A stretch of DNA of 58,731 nt from Verrucomicrobiota bacterium. GTDB lineage: Bacteria > Verrucomicrobiota > Verrucomicrobiia > Limisphaerales > UBA1096. The translations under genes and the position numbers were made by a program. The notes under the pieces were generated by a model. That model made no database searches. It saw only the letters and a program-made list of their open reading frames with translations, and was not told the DNA's origin. Location of the stretch: NCBI GenBank assembly GCA_030749225.1, contig JASMKO010000117.1:1-58731 (forward strand), given 5' to 3'. Positions 46,981-54,000 of the stretch are shown piece after piece; position 1 is the first letter of the stretch; each line of letters opens with the position of its first letter.

Positions 46981-47997
46981 TTAGCCGATCGCCTTCTTGG
47001 TGGTCTTGATAATGACCGCCGCGATCTTGTACGGGTCGCCGTTGGACGCCGGTCGCCGATCCTCCAGCCGGCCCTTCCAGTCGTTCTGGATAGTGGCCAC
47101 CGGGATGCGGATCGATGCGCCGCGGTCGAACTCGCCATAGCTGAACTTGTCGATCGACTGCGTCTCGTGCAGGCCGGTGAGGCGCTGGTTATTGTCGGCA
47201 CCGTAAACGTCGATGTGCTCTGCGATGTTGTTACCAAACTCCTCGCAAATTTTGGTCATGAGATCCTTGCCGCCTTGGTCCCGCATGGCTCCGGAGGAGA
47301 AGTTGGCGTGCATGCCAGAACCGTTCCAGTCGCCCTTGACCGGTTTCGGGTGCCAGTTGACCCCAACCCCATAACGTTCGCCGATCCGCTCTAGAAGATA
47401 GCGGGCCACCCAGATCTCGTCGCCAGCGCGGCCGGCGCCCTTGGCGAAAATTTGGAACTCCCACTGTCCCATCATCACCTCGGCGTTGATGCCCTCGACG
47501 TTGAGTCCAGCGTCTAGGCAGACCTGAAGGTGCTCGTCAACGATGTCGCGGCCGATCGCATTGGCGGCGCCTACGGAGGTATAGTATGGGCCCTGCGGCC
47601 CGGGAAAGCCGTTCTTCGGGAAGCCAAGGGGAAGGTTCGTGTCAACGTCCCACAAGGCATACTCCTGCTCAAAGCCGAACCAGAAATCGTCATCGTCATC
47701 GTCGATGGTTGCCCGGCCGTTGGATTCGTGCGGAGTTCCGTCGGCGTTCATGACTTCAGCCATTACCAGCCAGTTGTCGGTGCCGACTTTGTCCGGATCA
47801 GGAAAAAGGGCAACGGGTTTGAGGAGACAGTCGGATGCGTTGCCTTCGGCCTGCTCCGTGGAGGAGCCATCAAAGGCCCAAACGGGGCAGTCTTCCAATG
47901 TTCCACCAAAGTCGGTCTCGACTTTGGTCTTGCTTCGCAGGCTTTGGGTCGGTTTGTAGCCGTCCAGCCAGATGTATTCTAATTTTGCTTTACTCAT
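46981..47997 (-). CDS. glnII: Glutamine synthetase type II (eukaryote-like GSII)
   Basis: The start is ATG 47997 (338 residues); the longer frame adds 18 residues over a run of T in the leader. At about 340 residues it is the short GSII type, not the 470-residue GSI. Motifs include Tyr-Ile-Trp-Leu-Asp-Gly, Trp-Ala-Phe-Asp-Gly-Ser-Ser-Thr, Phe-Gly-Phe-Glu-Gln-Glu-Tyr (metal-binding glutamates), Glu-Val-Met-Met-Gly-Gln-Trp-Glu-Phe-Gln, and Asn-Gly-Ser-Gly-Met-His-Ala-Asn. It joins ammonia to glutamate with ATP. GSII lacks the adenylylation Tyr loop of GSI, so control is likely transcriptional. A near-consensus sigma-54 promoter lies at 48151-48166 upstream. Divergent from amtB, it forms an ammonium assimilation module. 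No palindrome copies are present. Confidence 0.94.
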   Translation of the reverse strand: MSKAKLEYIWLDGYKPTQSLRSKTKVETDFGGTLEDCPVWAFDGSSTEQAEGNASDCLLKPVALFPDPDKVGTDNWLVMAEVMNADGTPHESNGRATIDDDDDDFWFGFEQEYALWDVDTNLPLGFPKNGFPGPQGPYYTSVGAANAIGRDIVDEHLQVCLDAGLNVEGINAEVMMGQWEFQIFAKGAGRAGDEIWVARYLLERIGERYGVGVNWHPKPVKGDWNGSGMHANFSSGAMRDQGGKDLMTKICEEFGNNIAEHIDVYGADNNQRLTGLHETQSIDKFSYGEFDRGASIRIPVATIQNDWKGRLEDRRPASNGDPYKIAAVIIKTTKKAIG

Positions 47998-48150
47998 GAT
48001 TATTAAAAAAAAACGCCAAGCCGCCTGAAACCTCACCAAGCGACAAAACAAGGGCCTCTTAAAGGCCCCGCCCCATTAAGGGTGCTTATAGCTTGGACTA
48101 TCAAGTCTTTTCTGTTTTGTAGGCTGAAGTCCGTCGCAGGCGATTCGGGA

Positions 48151-48166
48151 TGCAATAACGATGCCA
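48151..48166 (-). promoter_or_regulatory. Sigma-54 (-24/-12) promoter for glnII
   Basis: Read on the minus strand the 16 bases are TGGCATCGTTATTGCA. This matches the sigma-54 consensus TGGCACGNNNNTTGCA at 10 of 12 fixed positions, with the essential GG and GC exactly ten bases apart. Transcription would start near 48140, giving a leader of about 143 bases before the ATG at 47997. Control of glutamine synthetase by sigma-54 and an NtrC-type activator is well known. The activator for this promoter is not proven to be the NtrC-like protein encoded at 13853-15226. Confidence 0.75.
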
Positions 48167-48435
48167 AATTCTACGAAGGCTTTCCCAATTAACTGCCTGT
48201 ACGAAAACCAAGTACTTTTTTCTTTAGTTTCGAATTCAATGATATATTTAATCTGATATTATATAATATAAATTGTCTTTTTTTGCATTTTAAATACTGT
48301 TTAATTTTGCACTGTCGGCTCAAAAAAAAACATTATGCACATAATTAGTCATCAAAATTTACGTATTTTGATATTAGATGAAATTTTTTGACCGAAAACA
48401 TTAATGATTACTGAAGGTTTTTTATGCCTAAAAAC

Positions 48436-48450
48436 GGAATAAAAATTGCT
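48436..48450 (+). promoter_or_regulatory. Candidate sigma-54 promoter for amtB
   Basis: GG at 48436-48437 and GC at 48448-48449 are ten bases apart, with a good -12 element (TTGCT) but a weak -24 element (CGGAATA). The start would be near 48461, about 98 bases before the amtB ATG. Its position facing the glnII promoter makes it plausible. Confidence 0.4.
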
Positions 48451-48470
48451 GCAAAAAATTGGTGAGCAAT
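48445..48470. repeat. Inverted repeat overlapping the amtB promoter
   Basis: ATTGCT at 48445-48450 is repeated as AGCAAT at 48465-48470, separated by 14 bases, and lies across the -12 element and start point of the candidate promoter. It could be an operator site for a nitrogen regulator; a chance repeat in AT-rich DNA is also possible. Confidence 0.3.
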
Positions 48471-48558
48471 GAGTTAACTTGACCATATAAACTGTGGGAT
48501 TGTTGCCCTCCTCATCGTAAACAAAATAAAATAACCAAAAAACAAAACTGAGCTGTAA

Positions 48559-49863
48559 ATGAAACGAATCGCTTGCATCGCATCGTTATTGGCAGGCTTC
48601 TGCCTGATCCCTTCAACCGCCATGGCGCAAGCTGCCGATGGCCCAACACTAAACGCCGCTGATACGGCTTGGATATTAACGGCTACTGCATTGGTGCTAT
48701 TTATGACAATCCCAGGATTGTCTCTATTTTATGCCGGGCTTGTAGCTCGCAAAAACGTCTTATCGGTCCTGATGAACTGTTTTATCATTACCGCTGTTAT
48801 GTCGGTCGTATGGGTGATTTGCGGTTACTCAATAGCATTCGGCGATGCAAGTCCACTTTGGGGAGGTTTGGGTCATTTGTTTGCAAGTGGGATTACGACT
48901 TCAGGTATGAGTGATGGCGGATTGCCGGACTATCTCTTTTTCGCTTTCCAAATGACGTTCTTCATCATTACTCCTGCTCTCATGGTGGGTGCGTTTGTGG
49001 AGCGTATGAAGTTTTCCGCAGTTATTCTTTTTACGATATTGTGGTCTATATTGGTTTACGCTCCCGTATGCCACTGGGTGTGGGGTGGGAATGGGTTTAT
49101 GCTTGAATGGGGAACAAAAGATTTAGCTGGTGGAATTGTGGTCCACTTGACTGCTGGCGTCGGTGCGTTAGTGGCCTGTATTATGGTTGGTCCTCGTAAA
49201 GGCTACGGTAGTGCCCAGTTACAGCCGCATAACTTGCCTATGTGCGTCACTGGTACTGGCATGCTTTGGGTCGGCTGGTTCGGTTTCAACGCTGGTAGTG
49301 GTTTGGCTGCCAATGGTGATGCGGCCCAGACGTTAGTTGTGACGCATTTGTCCGCAGCCACGGCCACGATCGTCTGGTCATTGTGTGAGAAGATGAAGCA
49401 TGGAAAGGCGAGTGTCCTTGGGGCTGTGACAGGCGCCATTGCGGGTTTAGCGGCGATTACTCCTGCTTCTGGGGATGTCGGACCGATTGGAGGGTTGGCT
49501 ATTGGTGCCGCTTCAGGATTAATTTGTTGGTTTGCCTCTACAACGGTGAAATCTAGGTTCGGTTATGACGATTCTCTCGATGTGGTGGGCGTCCATGGCG
49601 TTGGCGGATTGGTGGGAACCTTGATGGTGGCTTTTTTTGCAGCAAGTGTACTCGGTGGCAAAAGTGGTGCTGACTATTCGAGTGGATCACAGTTTTTGAT
49701 TCAGCTTCAGTCTTCCGTGATTACGATTGTATATACCTTGATTGTAACAGCAGTGATTCTTTTTGTTGTGAAAGCCATTTGTGGTGGAAGTTTGAGGGTT
49801 TCGGACAGCGAGGAAGAGGAAGGTTTGGACCTCACTGCCCATGGTGAATCAGGATACAACTAA
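48559..49863 (+). CDS. amtB: Ammonium transporter (Amt/MEP/Rh family)
   Basis: The 434-residue protein has a signal peptide (Met-Lys-Arg-Ile-Ala ... Ala-Met-Ala-Gln-Ala) followed by eleven predicted membrane helices. Family motifs include Pro-Gly-Leu-Ser-Leu-Phe-Tyr-Ala-Gly-Leu, Asp-Leu-Ala-Gly-Gly-Ile-Val-Val-His (pore His), Trp-Phe-Gly-Phe-Asn-Ala-Gly-Ser and Asp-Val-Val-Gly-Val-His-Gly-Val-Gly-Gly (second pore His). It brings ammonium into the cell as a trimer. A PII gene (glnK) usually follows amtB, but here a terminator and thrH follow, so none is linked. Codon use is noticeably more AT-rich than in neighbouring genes and no palindrome copies are present, which may reflect foreign origin or high-expression bias. 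It is divergent from glnII. Confidence 0.95.
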   Translation: MKRIACIASLLAGFCLIPSTAMAQAADGPTLNAADTAWILTATALVLFMTIPGLSLFYAGLVARKNVLSVLMNCFIITAVMSVVWVICGYSIAFGDASPLWGGLGHLFASGITTSGMSDGGLPDYLFFAFQMTFFIITPALMVGAFVERMKFSAVILFTILWSILVYAPVCHWVWGGNGFMLEWGTKDLAGGIVVHLTAGVGALVACIMVGPRKGYGSAQLQPHNLPMCVTGTGMLWVGWFGFNAGSGLAANGDAAQTLVVTHLSAATATIVWSLCEKMKHGKASVLGAVTGAIAGLAAITPASGDVGPIGGLAIGAASGLICWFASTTVKSRFGYDDSLDVVGVHGVGGLVGTLMVAFFAASVLGGKSGADYSSGSQFLIQLQSSVITIVYTLIVTAVILFVVKAICGGSLRVSDSEEEEGLDLTAHGESGYN

Positions 49864-49911
49864 GGTTACATTAGACTATTCCAAGTAAGATTGAACTTGC
49901 TTGATTAGTTT

Positions 49912-49945
49912 ACGGCGTAGACAAAAGTCTGCGCCGTTTTCTTTT
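49912..49945 (+). terminator. Rho-independent terminator after amtB
   Basis: ACGGCGTAGAC (49912-49922) pairs with GTCTGCGCCGT (49927-49937) with one T-G pair around an AAAA loop, followed by TTTCTTTT. It lies about 50 bases after the amtB stop. Confidence 0.88.
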
Positions 49946-49958
49946 CGGCTAAGCAAAG

Positions 49959-50582
49959 ATGAATTCAAAAAAACGACAAACCATAGTCACACTCGATTTG
50001 GAGGGTGTGCTGGTGCCGGAGATCTGGATCGCTTTTGCCGAGAAGACCGGCATTGAGCGGCTCAAGCTGACCACGCGTGACATCCCGGACTACGATGAAC
50101 TCATGGGCGGCCGCCTGGCCATTCTCGCCGAGAACGGCCTTAAACTCGCGGACATCCAGGAGGTGATCGGCGCGCTCGTGCCGCTGGAGGGAGCCAGGGC
50201 GTTTCTCGACGAGCTACGCTCAATCACGCAGGTGGTCATCCTGTCGGACACATTCGAGGAGTTTGCCTCCCCGCTGATGCGGCAACTGGGCTGGCCGGCC
50301 TTGTTGTGCCACCGACTCGAGATCGACGGCGAGGGACGGGTGGCCCACTATCGGCTGCGGCAGCCGGATCAGAAGCGTCGGGCCGTGGCGGCTTTCCGGG
50401 GACTGAATTACAGGGTGATCGCAGCCGGCGACTCATACAACGACACCACGATGCTCGGCGAGGCCGATACCGGATTCCTGTTTCGGGCTCCGGAAAATGT
50501 ACGGGCTGAGTTTCCGCAGTTCAAATCGGCCACGGAGTACGACGGGTTGATGGCTCTGATCCGGCGCGAGTTGGAGACATGA
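49959..50582 (+). CDS. thrH: ThrH-type HAD phosphatase (phosphoserine phosphatase / homoserine phosphotransferase)
   Basis: The 207-residue protein matches the Pseudomonas ThrH pattern very closely. The HAD nucleophile lies in Leu-Asp13-Leu-Glu-Gly-Val-Leu-Val-Pro-Glu-Ile-Trp. Motif II is Ile-Leu-Ser-Asp-Thr-Phe, and motif IV Ala-Ala-Gly-Asp-Ser-Tyr-Asn-Asp-Thr-Thr-Met-Leu is near 150-161. The Thr-Thr-Arg-Asp-Ile-Pro-Asp-Tyr-Asp cap segment is also typical. ThrH dephosphorylates phosphoserine and can move the phosphate to homoserine, linking serine and threonine synthesis. The gene stands alone after the amtB terminator; no serA, serC or thrC is adjacent. Confidence 0.93.
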   Translation: MNSKKRQTIVTLDLEGVLVPEIWIAFAEKTGIERLKLTTRDIPDYDELMGGRLAILAENGLKLADIQEVIGALVPLEGARAFLDELRSITQVVILSDTFEEFASPLMRQLGWPALLCHRLEIDGEGRVAHYRLRQPDQKRRAVAAFRGLNYRVIAAGDSYNDTTMLGEADTGFLFRAPENVRAEFPQFKSATEYDGLMALIRRELET

Positions 50583-50658
50583 GCCTGGTCAAGTTTATAC
50601 TTGGAATGACCTCGGTAGTGAAGCAGATAAAATAATCTGCATTAGAACAGATAATCGG

Positions 50659-50686
50659 TTGACACGTCCAAAAAGATTGCTAATTT
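50659..50686 (+). promoter_or_regulatory. Candidate sigma-70-type promoter for korAB
   Basis: A perfect TTGACA (50659-50664) is followed, after 16 bases, by TAATTT (50681-50686), about 58 bases before the korA ATG. A short hairpin (GCAGAT 50623-50628, ATCTGC 50635-50640) lies just upstream. Confidence 0.45.
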
Positions 50687-50744
50687 CGCCCGCGCCGCTC
50701 CCGTTTCATGGGGGCGATTGGGGCGGCATCATTCAACTTTCTTG

Positions 50745-52565
50745 ATGAGCGAGACGACCGTTTCGGAGGCCAACAATGGGAGCGATTCCCAGCCCTCCTC
50801 TATTTCGGAGGTGACGATCCGCCTTGCGGGCAATTCCCAGGACGGCATTCAGTCCATCGGCGGGTTTTTGGCCCGCTTGGCCGGGCGGAGTGAGCGGGAG
50901 GTCATGACCATGATGACGATACCGTCGACCATATCGGGTGGGGCGTCCATTTTCCAGGTGCGCCTAGGCTCCGGCGAGGTGCTCAGCCCCGGTGATAAGG
51001 CTGATGTGTTGTTCGCATTTTACCAGCACTCCTACGACAATCACGTCAACAACCTGGCCAAGGAGGGCATCTTGGTCTACGACAGTGACCATGTGGAGCC
51101 GCACGAGGAATGGCTGACCAAGTACCGGCACATTGGCATCGCCATCTCCAGCCTGACCATCGAGGCGATAGGCGGCACGGCCCGGGACAAGGGCAAGAAT
51201 ATTTATGCGCTTGGCTTGATCGGCCGGATGTTCAGCCTCAACACGGAGAAACTCGAGCGGCTTATCAACGAGCGGTTCAGCGGCAAGGGCGAAAGCGTCG
51301 TAAAGACAGCGATGGATGCATTCCAGGCGGGTTATCGTTACCACTCCGACGACCTTTCCAACCTGTTCAGCCTGGCCCGGGGCGGGGCGGAGCGCTCGAA
51401 CCAGGTTGTGATGTCCGGCAACGAGGCGATCGGCTACGGGCTGATCGCTGCCGGGGTTCGTTTTGGCGCCGGCTACCCGATTACGCCGTGGACCGATATC
51501 ATGGAACTGCTTCGGCGTGAGCTACCTAAGTACGGCGGCTCGTTCATCCAGTGTGAGGATGAGATCGCCTCGGTCTCGATGGCGATCGGCGGGAGCTACG
51601 GAGGGCGAGTGGCGGTCACCGGTTCAAGTGGCCCGGGTATTTCACTGAAAACCGAGGCCATCGGCTGGGCGGTCATGGCGGAGATGCCATTAGTGGTGAT
51701 CGACATTCAGCGCGGTGGCCCCTCCACCGGGTTGCCGACCGACGTCGAGCAGTCAGACCTCAACATCGCCTGTTACGGCGGCCACGGCGACTCGCCCCGC
51801 GTGGTGCTGGCCGCCTCCGACGTGGAAGACTGTTTTTATACCGCCATCGAGGCGGTGAATATCGCCCGTAAATACAGCGTACCCGTTTTTGTGCTGAGCG
51901 ATCAGGCCATAGCCACCCGCATTGAGGCGTTCAACGAGCCGGATCTGAACACGATTTGCAATGACATCAAACTGGACCTGAGCCCCGTACCATCTCACAA
52001 GCCGTACGACTTGTCGTCCGGGGACGGACTCAGCCGACACCGCGCTCCCGGCACACGGATCGAGGATGGCCGTTACCCCGTGGTGACTGGCCTGGAACAT
52101 GATGAGTCGGGGCATCCCAGCGGTGATGCTGTGAACCATATCTCCATGACCAAAAAACGCCGCAACAAGCTCAAGACACTTGCCGACGAGTTGCCTGCCC
52201 CGGAAATATTCGGGCCGGAATCCGGCGATGTGTTGTTAGTGGGCTGGGGGTCGACCAGGGGGCCGCTCCTCGAGGCGGTGGAGCAACTCAGCAACGGGGG
52301 CTACACCTTGTCTACAATGCACATGAAGCACATCAACCCGCTGCCGACCGGCTTGGAGGACATTCTCCCTCGGTTCAAGTCGGTCTATATCGTCGAGATG
52401 AACGATGGCGGCGTTTACGGTTACGGCCAGTTGGCCGGCATACTCCGCGCCCGGTACGCCGATGCGCGCATCAAGGGCATCAACAAGACCGCTGCTCGGC
52501 GCTGGAAAGTTTCGGAGATCATCGAGCGCGTTAAGGCGCGTTTAGAAGAGGAAGCTGCGGTCTGA
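50745..52565 (+). CDS. korA: 2-oxoglutarate (2-oxoacid):ferredoxin oxidoreductase, fused gamma-alpha subunit
   Basis: ATG 50745 is preferred (606 residues); an in-frame TTG lies nine codons earlier. Residues about 22-200 are the gamma (POR-type) domain, with Ala-Gly-Asn-Ser-Gln-Asp-Gly-Ile-Gln-Ser-Ile-Gly-Gly. From about 215 on lies the alpha pyrimidine-binding domain, with Gly-Tyr-Pro-Ile-Thr-Pro-Trp-Thr-Asp, then the typical Arg-Gly-Gly-Pro-Ser-Thr-Gly-Leu-Pro-Thr motif near 328-337 and a C-terminal transketolase-like domain. The enzyme converts a 2-oxoacid and CoA to acyl-CoA and CO2, passing electrons to ferredoxin, and can run backwards in carbon fixation. The fused form and the korB partner 15 bases downstream point to 2-oxoglutarate, but other 2-oxoacids cannot be excluded. 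Confidence 0.9.
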   Translation: MSETTVSEANNGSDSQPSSISEVTIRLAGNSQDGIQSIGGFLARLAGRSEREVMTMMTIPSTISGGASIFQVRLGSGEVLSPGDKADVLFAFYQHSYDNHVNNLAKEGILVYDSDHVEPHEEWLTKYRHIGIAISSLTIEAIGGTARDKGKNIYALGLIGRMFSLNTEKLERLINERFSGKGESVVKTAMDAFQAGYRYHSDDLSNLFSLARGGAERSNQVVMSGNEAIGYGLIAAGVRFGAGYPITPWTDIMELLRRELPKYGGSFIQCEDEIASVSMAIGGSYGGRVAVTGSSGPGISLKTEAIGWAVMAEMPLVVIDIQRGGPSTGLPTDVEQSDLNIACYGGHGDSPRVVLAASDVEDCFYTAIEAVNIARKYSVPVFVLSDQAIATRIEAFNEPDLNTICNDIKLDLSPVPSHKPYDLSSGDGLSRHRAPGTRIEDGRYPVVTGLEHDESGHPSGDAVNHISMTKKRRNKLKTLADELPAPEIFGPESGDVLLVGWGSTRGPLLEAVEQLSNGGYTLSTMHMKHINPLPTGLEDILPRFKSVYIVEMNDGGVYGYGQLAGILRARYADARIKGINKTAARRWKVSEIIERVKARLEEEAAV

Positions 52566-52580
52566 TACATTTTTAACAAC

Positions 52581-53498
52581 ATGAGTGACAGCGCGACATT
52601 GGAGCAGCCCACGCAGGACGCCGGGGACCGTCAACCAGTGACTAAAAAAGAGATCACCGCCGACCACCCGACCTGGTGCCCAGGCTGCGGTGATTTCTCC
52701 GTACTCTCCATCTACTACAAACTGATCCAGAAGCGGAACATCCCCCACGAGAACGTGACCACCGTAGCCGGCATTGGCTGCTCCAGTCGGTTCCCGTACT
52801 TTGTGCAGGCGCACGGTGTGCACTACATCCACGGCCGCGCGTTGTCGTTTGCCAGCGGCCTGTCGCTTTCGCGGCCTGACCTGCACGTGTTTACCTTCGG
52901 CGGCGACGGCGACGCCTTTTCAATCGGCGGCAACCATTTCGTCCATACTGCTCGGAAGAACGTCAAGATGACCTATGTGGTCATGGATAATTGCGTTTAC
53001 GGGCTGACCAAGAAGCAAACCTCGCCGACATCGCCGCTCGGTTTCAGGAGCAAGACCGACGGTTGGGGAGCGCTTGACCGGCCGATCAATCCAATGAAGC
53101 TCGCGATCTCGGCCGGTGCTACTTTCGTTGCACGCACCACGCATACCAACCCGAAGCACCTACTCGAGATGATGGATGCCGCGATGGATCATGACGGCTT
53201 CAGTTTCATCGAGTGTCTGAGCGAGTGCACCGAGTTTTACCCGGGTGCCTTTGATGCTTCCAATCCCCGGAAGGGGGGCGAGTTCAACCTTGTGCCGGAG
53301 GATCACGACCTCACCGACGAGGCGGCGGCGTACGCCTTGGCCAGCGAGGATTTCCCGGGCCGATTCGGTATTTTCTATCAGGTGGATCGGCCGACGAAGA
53401 ACGCCCTGGAGGCCGGCGTCATCGAGGCCGCCCAGGACAAGTTCGAGGGCAAGTCGTCCTCCGACATTCTGCAGGCCACCTTCAACAGGATCAAGTAG
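52581..53498 (+). CDS. korB: 2-oxoacid:ferredoxin oxidoreductase beta subunit (TPP-binding)
   Basis: The 305-residue protein contains the Cys-Pro-Gly-Cys-Gly motif near 34-38 and a further Cys in Gly-Ile-Gly-Cys-Ser-Ser-Arg-Phe near 68. With a later cysteine (Glu-Cys-Leu-Ser-Glu-Cys-Thr near 213-219) these should hold one [4Fe-4S] cluster. The TPP motif is Gly-Gly-Asp-Gly-Asp-Ala-Phe-Ser-Ile-Gly-Gly, ending at Val-Met-Asp-Asn-Cys-Val-Tyr-Gly-Leu-Thr-Lys, a family hallmark. It forms the active site together with KorA, 15 bases upstream. The 4Fe-4S ferredoxin encoded at 55285-55521 is a possible electron partner. A palindrome copy begins 4 bases after its stop. Confidence 0.93.
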   Translation: MSDSATLEQPTQDAGDRQPVTKKEITADHPTWCPGCGDFSVLSIYYKLIQKRNIPHENVTTVAGIGCSSRFPYFVQAHGVHYIHGRALSFASGLSLSRPDLHVFTFGGDGDAFSIGGNHFVHTARKNVKMTYVVMDNCVYGLTKKQTSPTSPLGFRSKTDGWGALDRPINPMKLAISAGATFVARTTHTNPKHLLEMMDAAMDHDGFSFIECLSECTEFYPGAFDASNPRKGGEFNLVPEDHDLTDEAAAYALASEDFPGRFGIFYQVDRPTKNALEAGVIEAAQDKFEGKSSSDILQATFNRIK

Positions 53499-53522
53499 TC
53501 CCCTTGGCCAAGCGCCGGCGGT

Positions 53523-53897
53523 TTAATTGCCGCCCACCATTTCCCAGCTGGCGTTGACCAGCGCCTTGTGGCCACCGATGAGTGAGTGGACGTTCGTGTA
53601 GCCCATCCGCCCGGCTATTTCCGCTGTGAGTACTGAGCGGAAGCCACCGCCGCAATACATGATCACTTCCGCGCCCTTGTCCGTCACCGCCGACTCGATG
53701 TGGCGTTCGAGGATTCCCTTGCTTAAGTGAAAAGCGCCCGCCGCGTGGCCAGCCAGCCATTCCTTGTCCTCGCGCACGTCCATCAGGATGGTGTCTGGGT
53801 TGCTGGCCAGGCATTCGCGGGCTTGGGTCAGGTTGATCTCGCTGACCCGCGCGCGGGCCTCATCGACCACCGCCAAAAAACCGGGGGAATGTTGCAT
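53523..53897 (-). CDS. Single-domain rhodanese-like sulfurtransferase
   Basis: ATG 53897 is preferred (124 residues), because the family commonly begins with a Met-Gln-His-Ser-Pro-Gly-Phe-type segment; a TTG at 53933 would add 12 residues across a palindrome copy. The active-site Cys lies in the loop Met-Tyr-Cys-Gly-Gly-Gly-Phe-Arg-Ser near residue 82. The Leu-Met-Asp-Val-Arg-Glu motif and the Gly-His-Ala-Ala-Gly-Ala segment are typical. Rhodaneses carry sulfane sulfur as a Cys persulfide; a role in sulfur trafficking is possible. It converges on korB over a 24-base gap with a palindrome and is divergent from cinA, with a 103-base shared upstream region. Confidence 0.87.
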   Translation of the reverse strand: MQHSPGFLAVVDEARARVSEINLTQARECLASNPDTILMDVREDKEWLAGHAAGAFHLSKGILERHIESAVTDKGAEVIMYCGGGFRSVLTAEIAGRMGYTNVHSLIGGHKALVNASWEMVGGN

Positions 53898-54000
53898 GTG
53901 CGGCAGGATGCGTCCGAGCTTGGCCAAGGTCAATCACAGGGCGGCCGCGTGGCCAAGCTTGCCCTCGGCTGCGGCTCACCCCGATACTGGCGGGCCGAGG

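Larger units (their letters stand above)
47998..48558. other. AT-rich divergent regulatory region between glnII and amtB
   Basis: This 561-base gap contains no gene. From about 48,200 to 48,545 it is much more AT-rich than the genes around it. It holds a sigma-54-type promoter for glnII (48151-48166, minus), a weaker one for amtB (48436-48450, plus) and an inverted repeat (48445-48470). A six-base GC hairpin (GGGCCT 48052-48057, AGGCCC 48063-48068) lies in the glnII leader. A T run of nine, read on the minus strand, lies just before the glnII start codon. Two TGCAC half-sites (48308-48312 and 48336-48340) could belong to an activator site, but the spacing does not fit a standard NtrC box. Confidence 0.6.

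Noticed and set aside
48000-48180. Possible glutamine riboswitch in the glnII leader
   Set aside because: The conserved core motifs of the known glutamine-sensing RNAs were not found on the minus strand, and a protein-controlled sigma-54 promoter explains regulation better.
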